Of a DNA stretch of 64,000 nt, positions 9,901-23,104 are shown piece by piece. The DNA lies in contig NC_066322.1 of NCBI RefSeq assembly GCF_022539315.1, positions 16,316,765 to 16,380,764 on the forward strand, read 5' to 3'. Source of the stretch: Serinus canaria (taxonomy: Eukaryota; Chordata; Aves; Passeriformes; Fringillidae). The notes below the pieces were generated by a model. The model saw nothing but the letters and a program-made list of their open reading frames with translations. It had not been told where the DNA came from and made no database searches. Each line of letters opens with the position of its first letter. Within the stretch, counting starts at the first letter, position 1. Position numbers and translations under genes: made by a program.

Positions 9901-12900
9901 GAAACATTTTTTTAACTGCTGCATCCACAAAATTCCTTCAGACTAACACAAACCAACCATCTTTTCTGTACTGTCAATCCATTTTTCCTCAGGTATGTAC
10001 CCTTTTCTGCAAACTTTGTGAAGGCACTGCTAATTTTAAACATATTTCCTGTTTGGATAGTACTTGTACTATATGGCTAAAATTATGAATTATAGCAGAG
10101 GGTGTTAAAATAAGGATCCATTATATGTTAAGTGCAATCAGGATTGCTCCATTTATTAAAAATACTACACATTAATTTTTAACTAGGGGAGGGGAAGAAC
10201 TATAAGTTCTATAGGCTATTGTGCAGCCTAATTTCAGAATGCTACTCAGGGGAAAATGTTCTATTATTAGTTCATCACAAGATGAATGATGAATCAAACC
10301 CAATCCTAAATGTCTGTTTATAACAATGAAAAGCGGTCATGTGTCCAATGATTTAACCAAATTGCTCAGGCTGTTGTTGTCAGGTTTAACTAGTGAAGCA
10401 TGGCTTACAGAACTTGCACAGGAAAAACAGTAAGGGAATAAGGGGAGTACTAATGCCAGCAATATAGCAAGGTAAACAATCCTTTTCCTTACCAAACTCA
10501 GCTGTGGGGCTAGAGGCCACTGCTGGAGCTGAGATCTTCCAGTCTGTACTCAGGTCATACCATGCTAAACTGACCCAAGTAGAAGAGAGGTCAGTTCTCT
10601 TCCCTCAGCAATTTCCCCTAGGTACTAATGCCCTTCTGGGTGATGGGAGAGTCATGTTTCTGTTCAGTAAAATTTTCAAATAAGGACATTTTTCTAGTAA
10701 TAAATTGCTTTCTAAAATTATTAAAACTGTAAACTTTGATTGAAAGGACAGTTAGATGGGCCAGGGCACATTCTATTCAAACATTATGTATATCTTGCAT
10801 AAAGCATATTCTAACACAGGAAATGAGACTACAGCTGATTTCCCCTATGGGGGAATAGTAATGGAGAAATTAGCATTTTATATACATATTGTACTGAGAT
10901 TAGGTATATTATTTTTAAAAAGCAGAAAGTAATTCTAACAGTTTAGAATAGTGAGTCATGCTGTAAGTGGCAGCTACTAGATTGTATTGTCTGACCATTC
11001 GAAAAGGATGAATAAAAAACCTATTATGTAGGTCACTGGGACCACAAAGAGTTTCTATCACTGTTTTTATAAAGAACACTTCATGCTAATAGTCTGTAAA
11101 CCAGTCATATTACCAATATTTGTGTTAGGATATTAATTCACTCAGTGAGTACTTTTTCATTCAGGAATAGTGATTGTTCTGACAGCACAAGATAAAATAT
11201 TCGCAATTTAAGAGAAATGTAAAGCAGCATCAAATTTGTATTGTTTGTCTAAGAAAACAAAAAGGATATTATCCACAATTACAGTTTTTAAATTTAATAA
11301 ATCCTCTGCCTTCAAATGTCTCAAGGTTATAACTAGGACAAACATAAGCAGACAATACTGACCACTAAGAGTGATAGAGAATGTCTGAAGGTGACAGATC
11401 ACTAAAGAATGTAACACAATAGAGCCAGTGAGGGTTTCAGATGCATAAGAACTTGAAAATTAATACATTGTAGAAGGTCAATAATAAAATACTTGAAACT
11501 GGACATAATGTGTTGAGGCAGCTGATTACTTAAAAGTTGTGAGCTGCTACATTTTATACTACTTGCCCTTTAGAAAAAATATGATCAGAAAGTCTCAAAG
11601 TAGATTCAACCTTATGAACATGGAGGCATTCTCAACATTTCCAAATTCTGCTTGCAAAGCAGTTGTCTTATAGTTATATATCATATGGGATAAAAGGGTT
11701 TATTTGAATATAAAACCAACCCATTTGATAGGTCAGACATTTGGAGACTGATGGACTGTTGTGAAAACAGAGGATGAGAATAGCTTGTAGACATTTTCAG
11801 AAAACAAAAATAGTTGATTTCTGTATTTATGGGCCTGGTTCTTTCTTCTTACTGGAGTATATGGAATAGCTGCAACAGTTACCATGGCAAAGTCAGCTTC
11901 CAAGTCATTATATAATGCCTGTAAAAAATTCATTCCCAGAAATCTCAGCTAAACCTTGTCTTCACATTATATAGCACTGAAATGAAAATGTTCTGACTGT
12001 TTTGTTTCTATGAAAACAGATTCATATCACTGAGTGTCCCTCTAACCTTATGTAAGTTCAAAGTCCCTAATAGGCTGGAGGCAAAGGTAAAGTGGAAGAG
12101 CCCATGGTCTGATACAGATGTTGTTTGGATTAAGATAGAATTCTGTGCATCACACTTACAACTACTGATGATCCAAATGTTATATATCCTTTATCTGAAA
12201 CTGTTGAAGCAAGCAGAAATAAAAGACAGATCCTAGCACAGACGGATGCAGTCACTGTTACATATGTCAAGAAGGATCATGTTTTTCATACATCTTTCTA
12301 GTACAGTGTAAGATAAGAAAATGCCTGTCTTGGTAATGGCTAGTCTAAAATTTATTTGGTTTCAGTAACAGCTGAAGGACAGGTAGTTCTTGCCCATCAT
12401 TTTCTTTTTATTTTTTGCTTCATAACACACATACAGTTACAGAGTGAGGAATAGCCCGGGGTTTTGCCTGAGTTCTTGCCTTTGTATGCCTTTTGATGTA
12501 TATAATGCTATTGCTCTTTTCCATAGAAACCCAAGGATGAAATACTTTGTCTAGTAACAACACATTGAGAGAGCTTGTTCTGCAACAGTTCTGATATCGA
12601 CACAGATGAAAGTGTATACAGGATAAATCCTATAAACTTCACCAAGCTCATTTGTTATTAATTGGATTTCTTTCTTTGGTTTATTTAGTGTATGAATTAT
12701 CTGACATTCTTTTTCTGAATGGGCAAAAAATGCAAAACATGGCTGGGAGTAAGCCAGGGAGAAGAGAAAGCTTTTCAGATCTTACTTTTTTGATGCTACT
12801 ATGGCTCCAAAGATAAAACAGAATAGTCCTCCCTTTGCTCTGGTTTATGCCTGCTTATTTGCAGCAAAGGGACTGTGCCAGACTCCAGGAACTGTTGAAA

Positions 12901-15900
12901 AAACATGGCTCTGGCCATGTCCCCTTTGTGGCAGCTGCACTTTGTTACTGGAGGATTCAAGATGGGAGCACAAAACTACTGCAGCCACAAAGGACCATCG
13001 GCACAGCAGAGAAAGGAAAAAGAATCTCATAGCAAACAAAGCCATGCTAGTTTACCCTCAAATATTTGGGTGCAAAAGCGTTGAGTGCATTTTTGGTATC
13101 ATACTGCTTGACCTTGTAACTCCAACTTTTTTTCCCCTTTGTTAGGTATTCTTGGCGCCATCAATTGCGGGAATTTAAAAGTGAATATCGAGTGGTGGCC
13201 CTGGATTTGAGAGGTTATGGAGAAACAGATGCTCCTCCTCACAAAGAAAATTACAAGTTAGATTGCCTGATAGCAGACATAAAGGATATTTTGGAATCTC
13301 TAGGTGCGTTAGTAGAAGAAAAACCTACTTGACTCAAAAATTACTTGACTTTCTAGGAAAAGAAACCCACATGAAGATCTAGCACTGGTTTTGTTCTTTG
13401 GTTTTTTTTTAATATGTGCATCACAGAGGTGTATAGATATAAATCTAAGGATACTAATACTGTTTGGACAATTATAAATGAAAAAGTGTTGTTTTCTAAT
13501 TACAATGTGTATGTCTGTATTAGCAATATATAAAGATCATTTTTTCATCAGGAGTTTTGAAAAGAAAATTCCTATGTGCTGTAAAATGCAGTACAAACCT
13601 AGGGTCCTTTTCCCTAAAAAGTTTTTCCTCCTAACCACTTGCACTTAGTGGATAATATTCTGAGTTAGAGCCTTGCATACCAAGGAATTTATATCAGATG
13701 ACATTCTTCTTGCACAAACAAGACATAATAAATATTGTGGGCTTTACAAAGCTGGTGAGAGTGCATCTGCTATATTGGGAAAAAAATAACCCTCTGAAAA
13801 TACTACCCTCTGCACAATACTACTCTTGTCAGTTCTCAAGAGCCGAATCACTCTGTCTTACACAACAGTAAGAGCGGAAGGGAGAACAAGGGGCACACTG
13901 CTCTCTATGGCAAATATACAGGGGAAAGGTCTAGAGCTGAAGTGCAAAACTTGCCCCTCCAGTTCAGTCTGAATTGTCCCTGTTTGGGTGATGAATTGTA
14001 ACCCCTGGTGAAGGGTATTTCCCTTCCATACCAAGATCAACACAAGGGATTAGATTGTCATTCTCTGAGTAATTTTAATTCCCTGGATACTCTAGCCATA
14101 GTAAAATAACTTACTGCATTTCATATGGAGAAATAATAAACCAGTGATTCAAGTTCTGAGATTTGAATTTAGGATTTGCTTTGCTTGTGATGTTTGAGTA
14201 TTGGCAAAAGATTGGACAGGCAGTCCTCACACTGTTGACATTTTCCAGCCTTTGCTGGTTGTGTTAATCTCCATGGTAATGCCAAGGTTATGCTTGAGAA
14301 ATGCTCTCAGCATAATTTAATTTCAGAGGGATTTAAGTTTTTTTGGGAAAATCACTTCAGAGCTTTGTTATCTTTGTTTGTCCTAATCCTAAGTTAAATT
14401 CTTTTGAAGGACTTGATTATATCAAAAGTGCTCCAGAAGATTTCTATCCAAGAGGGCTTATAAGGTTCTTTGACAACTGTGTCCAAATTTATGTCAGAAT
14501 TCTAAACATCTTGGCTTTTATATGTTTCAGTTGTAGTCTGTGTGCTCAACATTCCTGTCCTCAATGAGGAGGGTGATGGTATCTGACACTAGAGTATGTT
14601 GTTTTCCAGCAGTGGTTAAAGGAGTGTTAAGCTTTCAAAACACATGGTCACTATCCTGCCCATGTCCCTTCTATTGCTGCTAAAATACAATTTTTTATTG
14701 ATGAAAGAGTAAGTATGTGAATGTCCAGAACTTACAGAATTGCCAATAAAACAGCTTATGAAGAAAAGCTGCATGCCTCCTAAGTATATAAATGGGAGTG
14801 TTTACACATGCTCCATATAAGGCTACTAAGCATAATGCCCACTTTTTGCATAATGATGCCACTGAGTGCTTAGATAACCTCTCATACTCAGAGAAATACA
14901 TTAGGATTAATTTTGTTCTGGAGGTGCTCAGGACACTGCTCAGTCTTCTTGTCTGCAGTTTCAAATTCCAAACTCCCTAAACACGGCCAATGTACATGTG
15001 TTATAATGTCTGCAGACTGAAGTGTCTATATGGTCCTGCAGTGGCCAAGATGTAAACAGGGTGGCCATCTGCATACTGAGTGACTTTAGGGTGACATGGA
15101 GGTAGTAGAGTTAAAGTTGAATGAAGTCCAATTAAATACTTTGACATATTTGTAAATTTTTAAACTATACCAATGCCCTATTTTTCCTGAGCATTAGTAA
15201 TGGAAGAGGTGCTGTATTAAAGTTACATTAATAAACATGCTGAACCACCTATTCAGCCCAATAATGAGTTTGTTGTATGAGCTGATTTCTGTGGATACTA
15301 ATTCGTTTGAAATAAAAGCATGTATCTGTGTTTCTGTGGTAGGATACAACAAGTGTGTGTTGATTGGCCATGACTGGGGAGGAATGATCGCTTGGTTAGT
15401 GGCCATATGTTACCCTGAAATGGTGACTAAGCTGATTGTGGTTAATTTCCCTCACCCTTCTGTATTTACAGGTAAGTTTTACAGTAGTCTTTGTTGTAGC
15501 TGCATTTTGGTCATGATTGTGCTTTCTTTGAGAACCAGCAGCCTGGCTCAGTAGATGAGCTCTATGGCTCTCACAGCCTGGACTGTATTTTATGAAGCAG
15601 TAAGATATCAAGTATTTATTTGACCTCTGAAAATAAATTCACTGTAGGAAGAGGGAATGCCTGCAACAAAAGTTACAGATGTTTTTTTAATCCTTGAAGG
15701 TCCACAAACCTAACTTTCGAACACATGAATCTGTTTTGTTGCACTTTATCACTGTTTATCACTGTTATATATATAAGGAAAAATTCCCAAAGAGGGATGT
15801 ATATTGTATTATACTTTGGTAGAGGCAGCACTGCATTATTAAATCAGCATAAGCCTGTCTTTGTATCAATGTGAATCAGACACTAGAATTACATCATGAT

Positions 15901-18900
15901 TTGGGTGACAAGTGACAGTTTATGATCTCGTACAAAATCCATTGGAAGAAGTCTTTCTAGGCTACTTAATAGACCCTTAGGAATATACCAGTACTTTGCT
16001 GAAACAGGACTTGTTTCACTGTTTGTTTTGTGATAGAGTTGAGTTTGTCTACTACCCAGAATTACAAAACATTTCAAAGGAATTGTATCAACATTCAGTA
16101 ATGAAAAGGAAAGTACTACCTCACTAACTTGAATTTTTTCAATTGCTGGCCTTACCCTATTTCCATTTAAAAAGTCACCCAATTTCCCCATAAATGGCTA
16201 AGAATATTCAGCAGAGCTTTAATTTTCATTTTAATTGAATGTAAATCTGACCTTACACTGTGGGATCAGCCACACCATCCATATTAGTTGTTCTTACAGT
16301 GTTCTTGGGCACCTTTCTAGGATACTAAAGAACATTTTGCCAGGTGGTAAATCCACACTTACCCATGGAGAAGTCTGTTTTCCACACGAGAAGGAAGGAG
16401 ATTTTTGCAGTGTTTTCAATGAGCACAGGAGCAAGGCTGTAGAGAAGATAATTGCAGTTTATTATAGTATTTGTTTGCATATTTGTTGAACTACAAAATC
16501 TGGTCTGTAGCTTAATAAATTCTCCCTACATCAAATTTATTCTACTTTGGATTAAAAGAAAATACACAGTGTCTAAATAGTACAGAAAAGTAAAGTAATC
16601 AGTGCTGACAATGGTCCATAAGGAAAAATATAATGGATAATGCAATTTAAGAATGTGTAAGATACAAAACTTTAGAAGATAGCTAACACTTCAATTTCTG
16701 TTGGCTTAAAACCAATTTTTATTCCCTGTCAGAATTAATATTTCAGAGATTTGTCCTGTGTTGGGAATGTGGTTTTTGCATTCCTAAATTTGCACCTGTG
16801 AAGGAAAAGTTCTAGACGTCCTAGTACCTGCACACACTGTGTGCTTGCTTTGAGGAAATTAGGTATTTCAATGTCAGTGTTGGCTCTTGAAACTCACTTG
16901 AGACACAGATTTACAATAAAAAAAAAAAAAAACCAGTCAATTGAAGTTTGTTATAGATAGATACATAGATAGGTAGATATAGATAGATATAATTTTCTTT
17001 TGCTATATATGCTCCTATGTCTTTAAAAATGACTGTAAAAATCTTTGAAAAGGGACTCGATGTAATCTTGATTACAATTCTTGAAATTGCCAAAAAGACA
17101 CTGTTAGAAAAATTCTATACTTCAATGAACAGTAGTGATGCAGTCTTTAGAATGTCCGTGGATCATCATCTACAGATTTCTCTGCATCACATAACTGATG
17201 AGAGAAATACCTATTTATGCCTTTTATTCCATATCTGGAAAAAAAATGCTTTGGACTAGCTACACAAATAGATCTCTAAGTGAAAAACTAACATGCAATT
17301 AAACTGTCCAGTGCTGCTGTCCTCACCTAATCTTTGGCAAACTTCTGTTTTGCTGGCTGCTTCTACTAACATTTATATAAGAGGTATCTTTCAATGGCCA
17401 CATCATATATTTACTCCTGAAACAATAATCATCTTTTGTCACACAGCATACTTTAATGTAATATTTTTAAAACATTCCTTTAAGTTTAAAAAATAGTAAT
17501 ATTACTAGTAATTTTGTTTGAGCCATCAGTTTTCATTTTTAATTCATGGACATTTTTGTTTCAGAATACATTCTACGACATCCATCACAATTGATTAAAT
17601 CTGGTTACTACTTCTTTTTCCAAATGCCATGGTTTCCTGAATTCATGTTTACACTAAATGATTTCAAGGTGAGCAAAATGAATGCTCTTGTTTATATATG
17701 TAACTGTGAGTAATGGAGTAATTGCCACCTACACTGATCCCTTCTGATGTAGTTATAATTACTGGAAAAAATATGGAGCCTTCTGATTTTTCTTCTTAAG
17801 CTTTATATAAAGTAGGATACAAATATATAGAGTCTCTGAGATAAACTCTTACTTCTGCATTTCTGGGAGGTGCTGAAGGAGGTAGTTTTAACCTCAGCAC
17901 TTTAGTGCATTACTCCACCTAGAGAGTCAGCTGGTTTCACTTGTGCCCATACCAGTGGGACACCGTTGGTGCCCGGGGAGTTCCTGCTGACTTACCTGAA
18001 GTTCCTGTGCGCAGTGGGACATCCTCTTATATCTCAGAGCCTGCTACAGGGCAGGCAGTGTGGGAGGCTGGGCACTGCATTCAGCCAGGTGATGAATTGT
18101 GCCCTAGAAGCCAAGGCCAACCCTTTGTGTAACCTTAAATGTGAGCAGGAGCCGATAGAAAAGGACAACAGTGCAGGATACACCCTCCTACACACCGACA
18201 GCCCCGAGCACAGCTTCCCGTGCTGCACAGACAGGGCATGGCCAGCTGGGAGGTCACGAATCATCCTCCTTCCTGCCCTGCCACCTGCTGGGGTCCATCC
18301 CAAAAAACCTATGTGCCTGCACTTGCCTGTCACAGTAGTAAGTCAGGATGCAGTAACTTGGTAATACTGGTATTTCTACTTGATTATTCTGGAATAAGTT
18401 CTACTAGAGATATTTACCTTGTGCTTTACATATAGCTGTCTAAAAACTCATTTGAACCATTCACTGTATTTTGAATATAAATAGATTTAATAAATAAACA
18501 GATTTTAGAAAGGCATGTCCTGTTGAAGGAGACAAATCACATTTTTTAGCTATCTTACATAATAGCTTTTTCTTCTTGCTGTTGTAGGTTCTGAAAAGTT
18601 TATTTACCAGCCAGGCCACTGGAATTGGAAGGAAAGGCTGCAGACTAACTGCAGAGGATATTGAAGCTTATCTCTATGTCTTTTCACAACCCGGAGCATT
18701 AACAGGACCCATTAACCATTACAGAACTCTTTTCAGGTCAGTATAATGTCCCCAAGCAAAGGAAAATATTCTAGAGAGTCCCCTGGAGCCCAGAGGTGTT
18801 ACTGCTGCTCCTCTCCTGCTGCTGAACCCGGGGAAACCCCCAGGTGTGTTCCTGAAGCCTCACCAGGTGGGCACAAGCCCAGTCAAGCAGTGAGAGGAGA

Positions 18901-21900
18901 TGTGTGTTCTGAGAGGTGTCCACACAAAGCGGCAAAACAAGCAGAGTGCACAAAAGGAAAATCTTTGTTTCAAAATCTAATAAAGCAAAGACTCTTTTTC
19001 ATTCACAGCCCCCATGGCAATCCTAAAAATCCACCTCTAAACAATACTTTAAAAATTAACACCAATTAATTGTTTGCATTACAATTCATATTATGAGAAA
19101 TGTATCAAGAGCTTATTATTACATAATACCACTAGATGATATGGCATCCAAGTATGTTACCCTTACTTGTAGCTTTACAAGACCATATCTGGCACAATTT
19201 TATTGTGTTTAGGCTATTTCTGTTTTTCAGAAAGGTGAGAGACGTTTTGTATAACTAAGCATAAAACCAACCTAACTTGATTTGGATTTGGGGTTTTTTT
19301 GTTCCTTTATTGGACTTAGGAGACTCCCTTCACAGAGTAAAACAGAGATAGTGTCATAATAGGAAATATTTTTGCAAGATTAATATTTATTTTCTCAAAC
19401 AGCTTTCTAACAGTTTTAACTTTCCTGAAAGGAGTTGGCTTGGCCTGAGAGTCAGACACCCCCCTTTTTACCCACCAAAAACAGGGCCAAGGCCAGAAGG
19501 TCTTAATTCTGCATATATTCTACTTATAGCATTAACTTGGACTATATCAAGAAGAGTGGCATTGAATTTGTTTTTCCTTTATCATCTCCAGTCTTCATCA
19601 GTGATAAATGTCCTGCATGCTTCTCTAACAAAAGACCAGCTTCCCAATATCCTATAAATTGACAATTCCCTTCTTACCCTAAACTCAGGCAGTAGGTGTT
19701 TGAAGTAGAGTAACTTTTCATTTTCCCTGGTCCAAACTTACTACTTCCTTTATTGCTCTTTCTGTGTCACCCATGCTGTCACTGTCAGGAGAGCAGTCAG
19801 CAAGGAAAACACTGTGAGGAAAAACAGGGACCTGAGCAAGATGCTGCCTTGTACAGGCTGAGACAGAACTGGAACGAGAAAGCAGAAAGCTAACCCCGAG
19901 CATGGCTGACAGTGGGGAGTAAATGAGATGGCTATGCTGGTAACAGTACACTTATTTAAAGCTGTGCAGAACAGCCGATGACATCAGCTGGGATGTCCAA
20001 GGGCCACGGCGCTGCCCGCCTGCCCAGCGGCTCCCCCGCCCTCAGCAGCCCCGGGCAGGGCTAATGAGGAGCTGAGAGGCGCCAGCGCCCCGAGCCCTGC
20101 TCGTTCCATCGGCCGCAGCACCTCGCTCCACTGCATGAGCACATTAACCAGATGCTCCTCTCACAGCAGCAGTGACGTGCCTGTGATAGCTGAACTGCTC
20201 TGGGAGTCACAGACAAATGGAAAAGTTGTGAACATTCAAACTATTGTTTCAGACCTTTTCAGACTCAAAAAGAAAGTGAAGTATCAGTTTTAAGTCAGAA
20301 AGTATCTTCACAGCTATTAATTCCTCTGTGTGTTTTGCGTGTATGTGTGTGCATTGTTTGCTTTATTCTTCTAATGAAAATACACCTGCACTGAATTCAG
20401 AGAATCTTATTTAGGTGCTATCAGCCACAATGCAGCAGGTTTTGGACTGGAACAAAAACATCAGTCACTCAGTTCCTGCTGCCAGTTGTGATGGTCATGC
20501 CTTATGGGATGGGAATCGTTAAATATGAAAGCTAGATTGGAATTTTCCCTTTCTCTCATCTTAGTCATTAAGCAGCACTTGGATGCTAATGACTTGTTTT
20601 CACCATAACTCCCAGTGGGCTGGTACTGGTGACCTATGTGTTAAAGGGTTCTGACTCATTACTATCCACTTGGAGGTGCATTCTTCAGAGCCTAATTTTT
20701 CTGGAATGTTATTTCCAAAGAGGTGATTAAAATAACCTGCTTCCATCCATCACCAGCACATCTTTTTATAAATAGCACAGTGGTCATTCCTTTCACTATA
20801 CATTAAATACAAACACTTTAAGAATAAATCCACAAAGTTTTTCTATCATGCTTGGTTAAGAGAGATAGGTAAGAAGCTGGAAGTTGAATTTCTTCTGACA
20901 CACAGTTTGTTTAGAAAATAGCATTAGTTCTCTTGTAACAGTTAAGAAGTACTTCACTGTTTACAGAGAAACTGTATAACAATGCTGTATGAAGGTCTGA
21001 GTCTGTTTTTCAAAGACTTTAATATTTCATGAATGGAACTTCCCTTTCTAAATGAGAAATCTGTGCATTAATTGATTTTACAAGTGATTTCTGGAAACTT
21101 CAGCAATTACATAATTTCCCATATTCCAGACTGAACAGAAATATAGTGTAGTTCATAGGCAATGAAAAGTGACAAAAAAGCCTGTGAAAAAAAATCCTGT
21201 ATAAAGCCTGATAGAGTTTACCTAAGTGAGGCTGCAAACCTTGCAGGCACAAAACAGTAAACTGTACAGTAGTGAAAAAACACACATGTTAATAGTGAAA
21301 GAGATCCAGGATACTGGACTAAAAGGTGAAGAGATTAGTCTCAATGCAAGGAATCAGATATCAGATTATCAGTTTTTAAAATTGGTACTATGAATAAGCT
21401 GTGGTTCAGTGGGTGAGGTCAAGTTGTTTGCAAAATGAGATTTAAATCCACTGGTAAAAAGGGCCATTTTAAGAATTTTTGTAATCATCAGTCAAAATGA
21501 AATTATTTTCTAAAGTGATCTTTTATTAACATTTCTTGACTTTGCATGTAAGTAGAGAGGAAGAATGTCTTCAAAGTCTCATTTTATTTGTCTTACTTTA
21601 AGACATCACCTTTTTCTTGCTCGTTTTACAGAACATAGTCTCTTAACTCCTAATTTTACAACTAGTACTTACATATGTCATAAAAGTTAATTCAGGAAAT
21701 ATTTTTTTATACATTACTAGTTTAAAATAATCCTATTTTTTCATTAATATAATAAAGATTTGTATCTGATCAGATGGAATCTATTTTGAATTATCACAGC
21801 TCATCTGTCACTGTATGTGACTAAAAGTAAGCAATTCAAGCTTGGATAAATTTTTTAACATCTTTGAAATGTGCTGGAATAAACTCTGATAGGTTAATGC

Positions 21901-22432
21901 TGAAAAGTCTTTCATACTAGCTACTTGCATCTTTCATGTCTATAATATGAGGTAATATTTATAAAATTAACAATTTTAAATAATTGCATTAAGAAAAGAA
22001 AAATTTAAAGTTTAAGTAGGTCATTTTGATAGAACTTGGAGTCACAGTGGTTTTTTGATATTGTAGAAGATATTGTGACACCTAGAAAGTTTACAGTGAG
22101 ATTCACTGCATTGATTTCAAAAGCTGTATCGAATGAAATATGTCCAGGTGATTTTTTATTAAAATAAGACCTAACTAAGTGTGTTTTATTTTTCAAGCTG
22201 CCTGCCTCTACAGCATCATGAAGTCATCATGCCAACACTGCTGTTATGGGGAGAAAGAGATGCATTTATGGAAGTTGAGATGGCAGAAATTACAAGGATT
22301 TATGTTAAAAATCATTTCAGATTAACTATTTTGTCAGAAGCCAGTCATTGGCTCCAGCAGGATCAACCTGACATAGTGAACAAGTTGATATGGACCTTTC
22401 TTAAGGAAGAGACAAAAAGAAAAAGAGAATGA
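6710..22432 (+). CDS. EPHX4: EPHX4 (ABHD7), epoxide hydrolase 4, complete, 7 coding exons
   Basis: Coding exons are 6710-6952, 9668-9753, 13146-13303, 15343-15471, 17565-17668, 18588-18736 and 22198-22432. All introns are GT-AG and all phases agree, giving 367 residues (human is about 362). Residues 16-45 form a hydrophobic N-terminal anchor; the rest is an alpha/beta-hydrolase fold. Visible catalytic features are the oxyanion HGFP loop (104-107), nucleophile Asp173 in GHDWGG, cap-domain Tyr285 in NHY, charge-relay Asp311 in GERDAF, and base His340 in ASHW. This is the complete set used by soluble and microsomal epoxide hydrolases to open epoxides through an ester intermediate, so the enzyme should be active, although the physiological substrate of EPHX4 is not established. 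The start at 6710 is chosen because its length and catalytic spacing fit mammals best; ATG 6755 in frame is the alternative. The C-terminus is Lys/Arg-rich (KRKRE). Confidence 0.96.
7009..7100 (+). repeat. 46-bp tandem duplication in EPHX4 intron 1
   Basis: Two near-identical 46-bp units start at 7009 and 7055 (beginning GCTGTGCACGGCACCCCTGC and ending GCGGGGTGC). They differ at one visible position (CTGCCGTG versus CTGCTGTG). A degenerate partial third copy follows from 7101. It is a small GC-rich minisatellite within the CpG island. Confidence 0.93.
9668..9753 (+). CDS. EPHX4: EPHX4 coding exon 2: oxyanion HGFP loop
   Basis: The 86-nt exon starts with DSGLRFHYVAAGERGKP and contains the strand-loop LLLHGFPEF. 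The HGxP motif forms part of the oxyanion hole in epoxide hydrolases. It ends within the Trp110 codon (TG|G). Confidence 0.96.
13146..13303 (+). CDS. EPHX4: EPHX4 coding exon 3
   Basis: The 158-nt exon begins YSWRHQL and includes ALDLRGYGETDAP, the conserved strand-turn following the HGFP motif in this fold. It ends with the first base of Gly163. Confidence 0.96.
15343..15471 (+). CDS. EPHX4: EPHX4 coding exon 4: nucleophile elbow
   Basis: The 129-nt exon carries the GHDWGG nucleophile elbow. Asp173 is the expected covalent nucleophile; an Asp here, rather than Ser, separates epoxide hydrolases from lipases and esterases. It ends with the first base of the Glu206 codon. Confidence 0.97.
16953..16990 (+). 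repeat. Imperfect GATA microsatellite in EPHX4 intron 4
   Basis: Interrupted TAGA/GATA units run across this stretch, preceded by a poly(A) tract at about 16917-16932. It is likely polymorphic in length but has no evident function. Confidence 0.85.
17565..17668 (+). CDS. EPHX4: EPHX4 coding exon 5: start of cap domain
   Basis: The 104-nt exon encodes YILRHPSQLIKSGYYFFFQM then PWFPEF, an aromatic-rich part of the lid. The Tyr220-Tyr221 pair lies in the lid region. The exon ends in phase 0 before GTGAGC. Confidence 0.96.
18588..18736 (+). CDS. EPHX4: EPHX4 coding exon 6: cap domain with catalytic Tyr
   Basis: The 149-nt exon ends in GPINHYRTLF. Tyr285 in NHY is the expected proton donor that activates the epoxide oxygen. 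The exon ends two bases into the Ser290 codon (AG|C). Confidence 0.96.
20003..20126. promoter_or_regulatory. Isolated CpG-dense patch in EPHX4 intron 6
   Basis: About 13 CpG dinucleotides occur in about 120 bp, flanked on both sides by CpG-poor AT-rich intron. Homeodomain-type TAAT (CTAATGAG) lies inside it, and a half-CRE TGACGTG lies shortly downstream near 20173. It may be a regulatory element or cryptic promoter. There is no supported ORF. A GC-rich insertion is the alternative. Confidence 0.4.
22198..22432 (+). CDS. EPHX4: EPHX4 coding exon 7: Asp-His relay and C-terminus
   Basis: The terminal coding exon gives 78 codons including TGA at 22430-22432. It carries Asp311 (LWGERDAFM) and the catalytic base His340 (SEASHWLQQDQP). 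The C-terminal KEETKRKRE tail is basic. The acceptor is TTTTTCAAG|C. Confidence 0.97.
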
Positions 22433-22459
22433 CTGTTTGTACATGTTTTAAGGGGTCTA

Positions 22460-22465
22460 AATAAA
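22460..22465 (+). other. Proximal poly(A) signal AATAAA, EPHX4
   Basis: A canonical hexamer only 27 nt after the stop codon would give a very short 3' UTR. A second AATAAA at 23099-23104 would allow a longer form of about 0.7 kb. Confidence 0.5.
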
Positions 22466-23098
22466 AGCTCTTCAGATTTAAAACCTAATTGTTATCAGGG
22501 CCATATTTCCAGCCTGCCTTCTATTTTGAGCTCTGTTAGAGAAGTGTTTTCATTGTACTGTACATTTGGACACTAATCGTACAGCTAAAAGAAGTGAGTA
22601 TGAGAATATATGATACCAACATTGGTTTTACCTGTATACTTGTATTTTGCACATAAAAACACCTGCCTTAAAATACATATGTATTTGTACAGAAAGAAAA
22701 TCATGGAAAGTTGCTTGGTTTTGTTTTCTCCCTTGCTTTACAGTTGTAATGTGTGGTGCCTTTTACAAATTTATAATGAAACAATAGAGTGGTGCCATAC
22801 TGAAGAAAGTCACAAGTTTTCATTCTAGATTTGCCTGAATTTTTTTAATGTATTTTACCATTAAACAGTAACTCTTTTTATCTATATTTTAGCATACTGA
22901 ACGATTGACAATTTTCTGGGTACGTTTCTAGTCTTCAAGTGAATAATGATCAGTATCTTGTTGTATTGTTGAATGCAGCTGCTTTGCGCAATGTGTTTTT
23001 CTTTCTTGACTAAAAAATGGGAAACCTGTACACTCCACATGTCTGAACAGGAACAATGGAAAATTAAGATATAACATGTATCAAATCCACCTCTGTCT

Positions 23099-23104
23099 AA
23101 TAAA
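23099..23104 (+). other. Distal poly(A) signal AATAAA, EPHX4
   Basis: A canonical hexamer in AT-rich DNA about 670 nt after the stop. The intervening AT-rich sequence, with no other gene, fits a 3' UTR. Confidence 0.45.

Larger units (their letters stand above)
6953..22197 (+). other. EPHX4 introns 1-6
   Basis: The introns are 6953-9667, 9754-13145, 13304-15342, 15472-17564, 17669-18587 and 18737-22197. All are GT-AG and AT-rich. Intron 1 contains a 46-bp tandem duplication inside the CpG island, intron 4 a GATA-type microsatellite, intron 5 a moderately GC-rich stretch (about 17930-18360) with no recognisable content, and intron 6 an isolated CpG-dense patch at about 20003-20126. I recognise no exon or RNA gene of another locus inside them. 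Confidence 0.85.

Noticed and set aside
17966..18364. 132-codon frame in EPHX4 intron 5, moderately GC-rich
   Set aside because: No recognisable domain, and flanked by intronic sequence. It may be an old repeat or a GC patch, but nothing supports coding.
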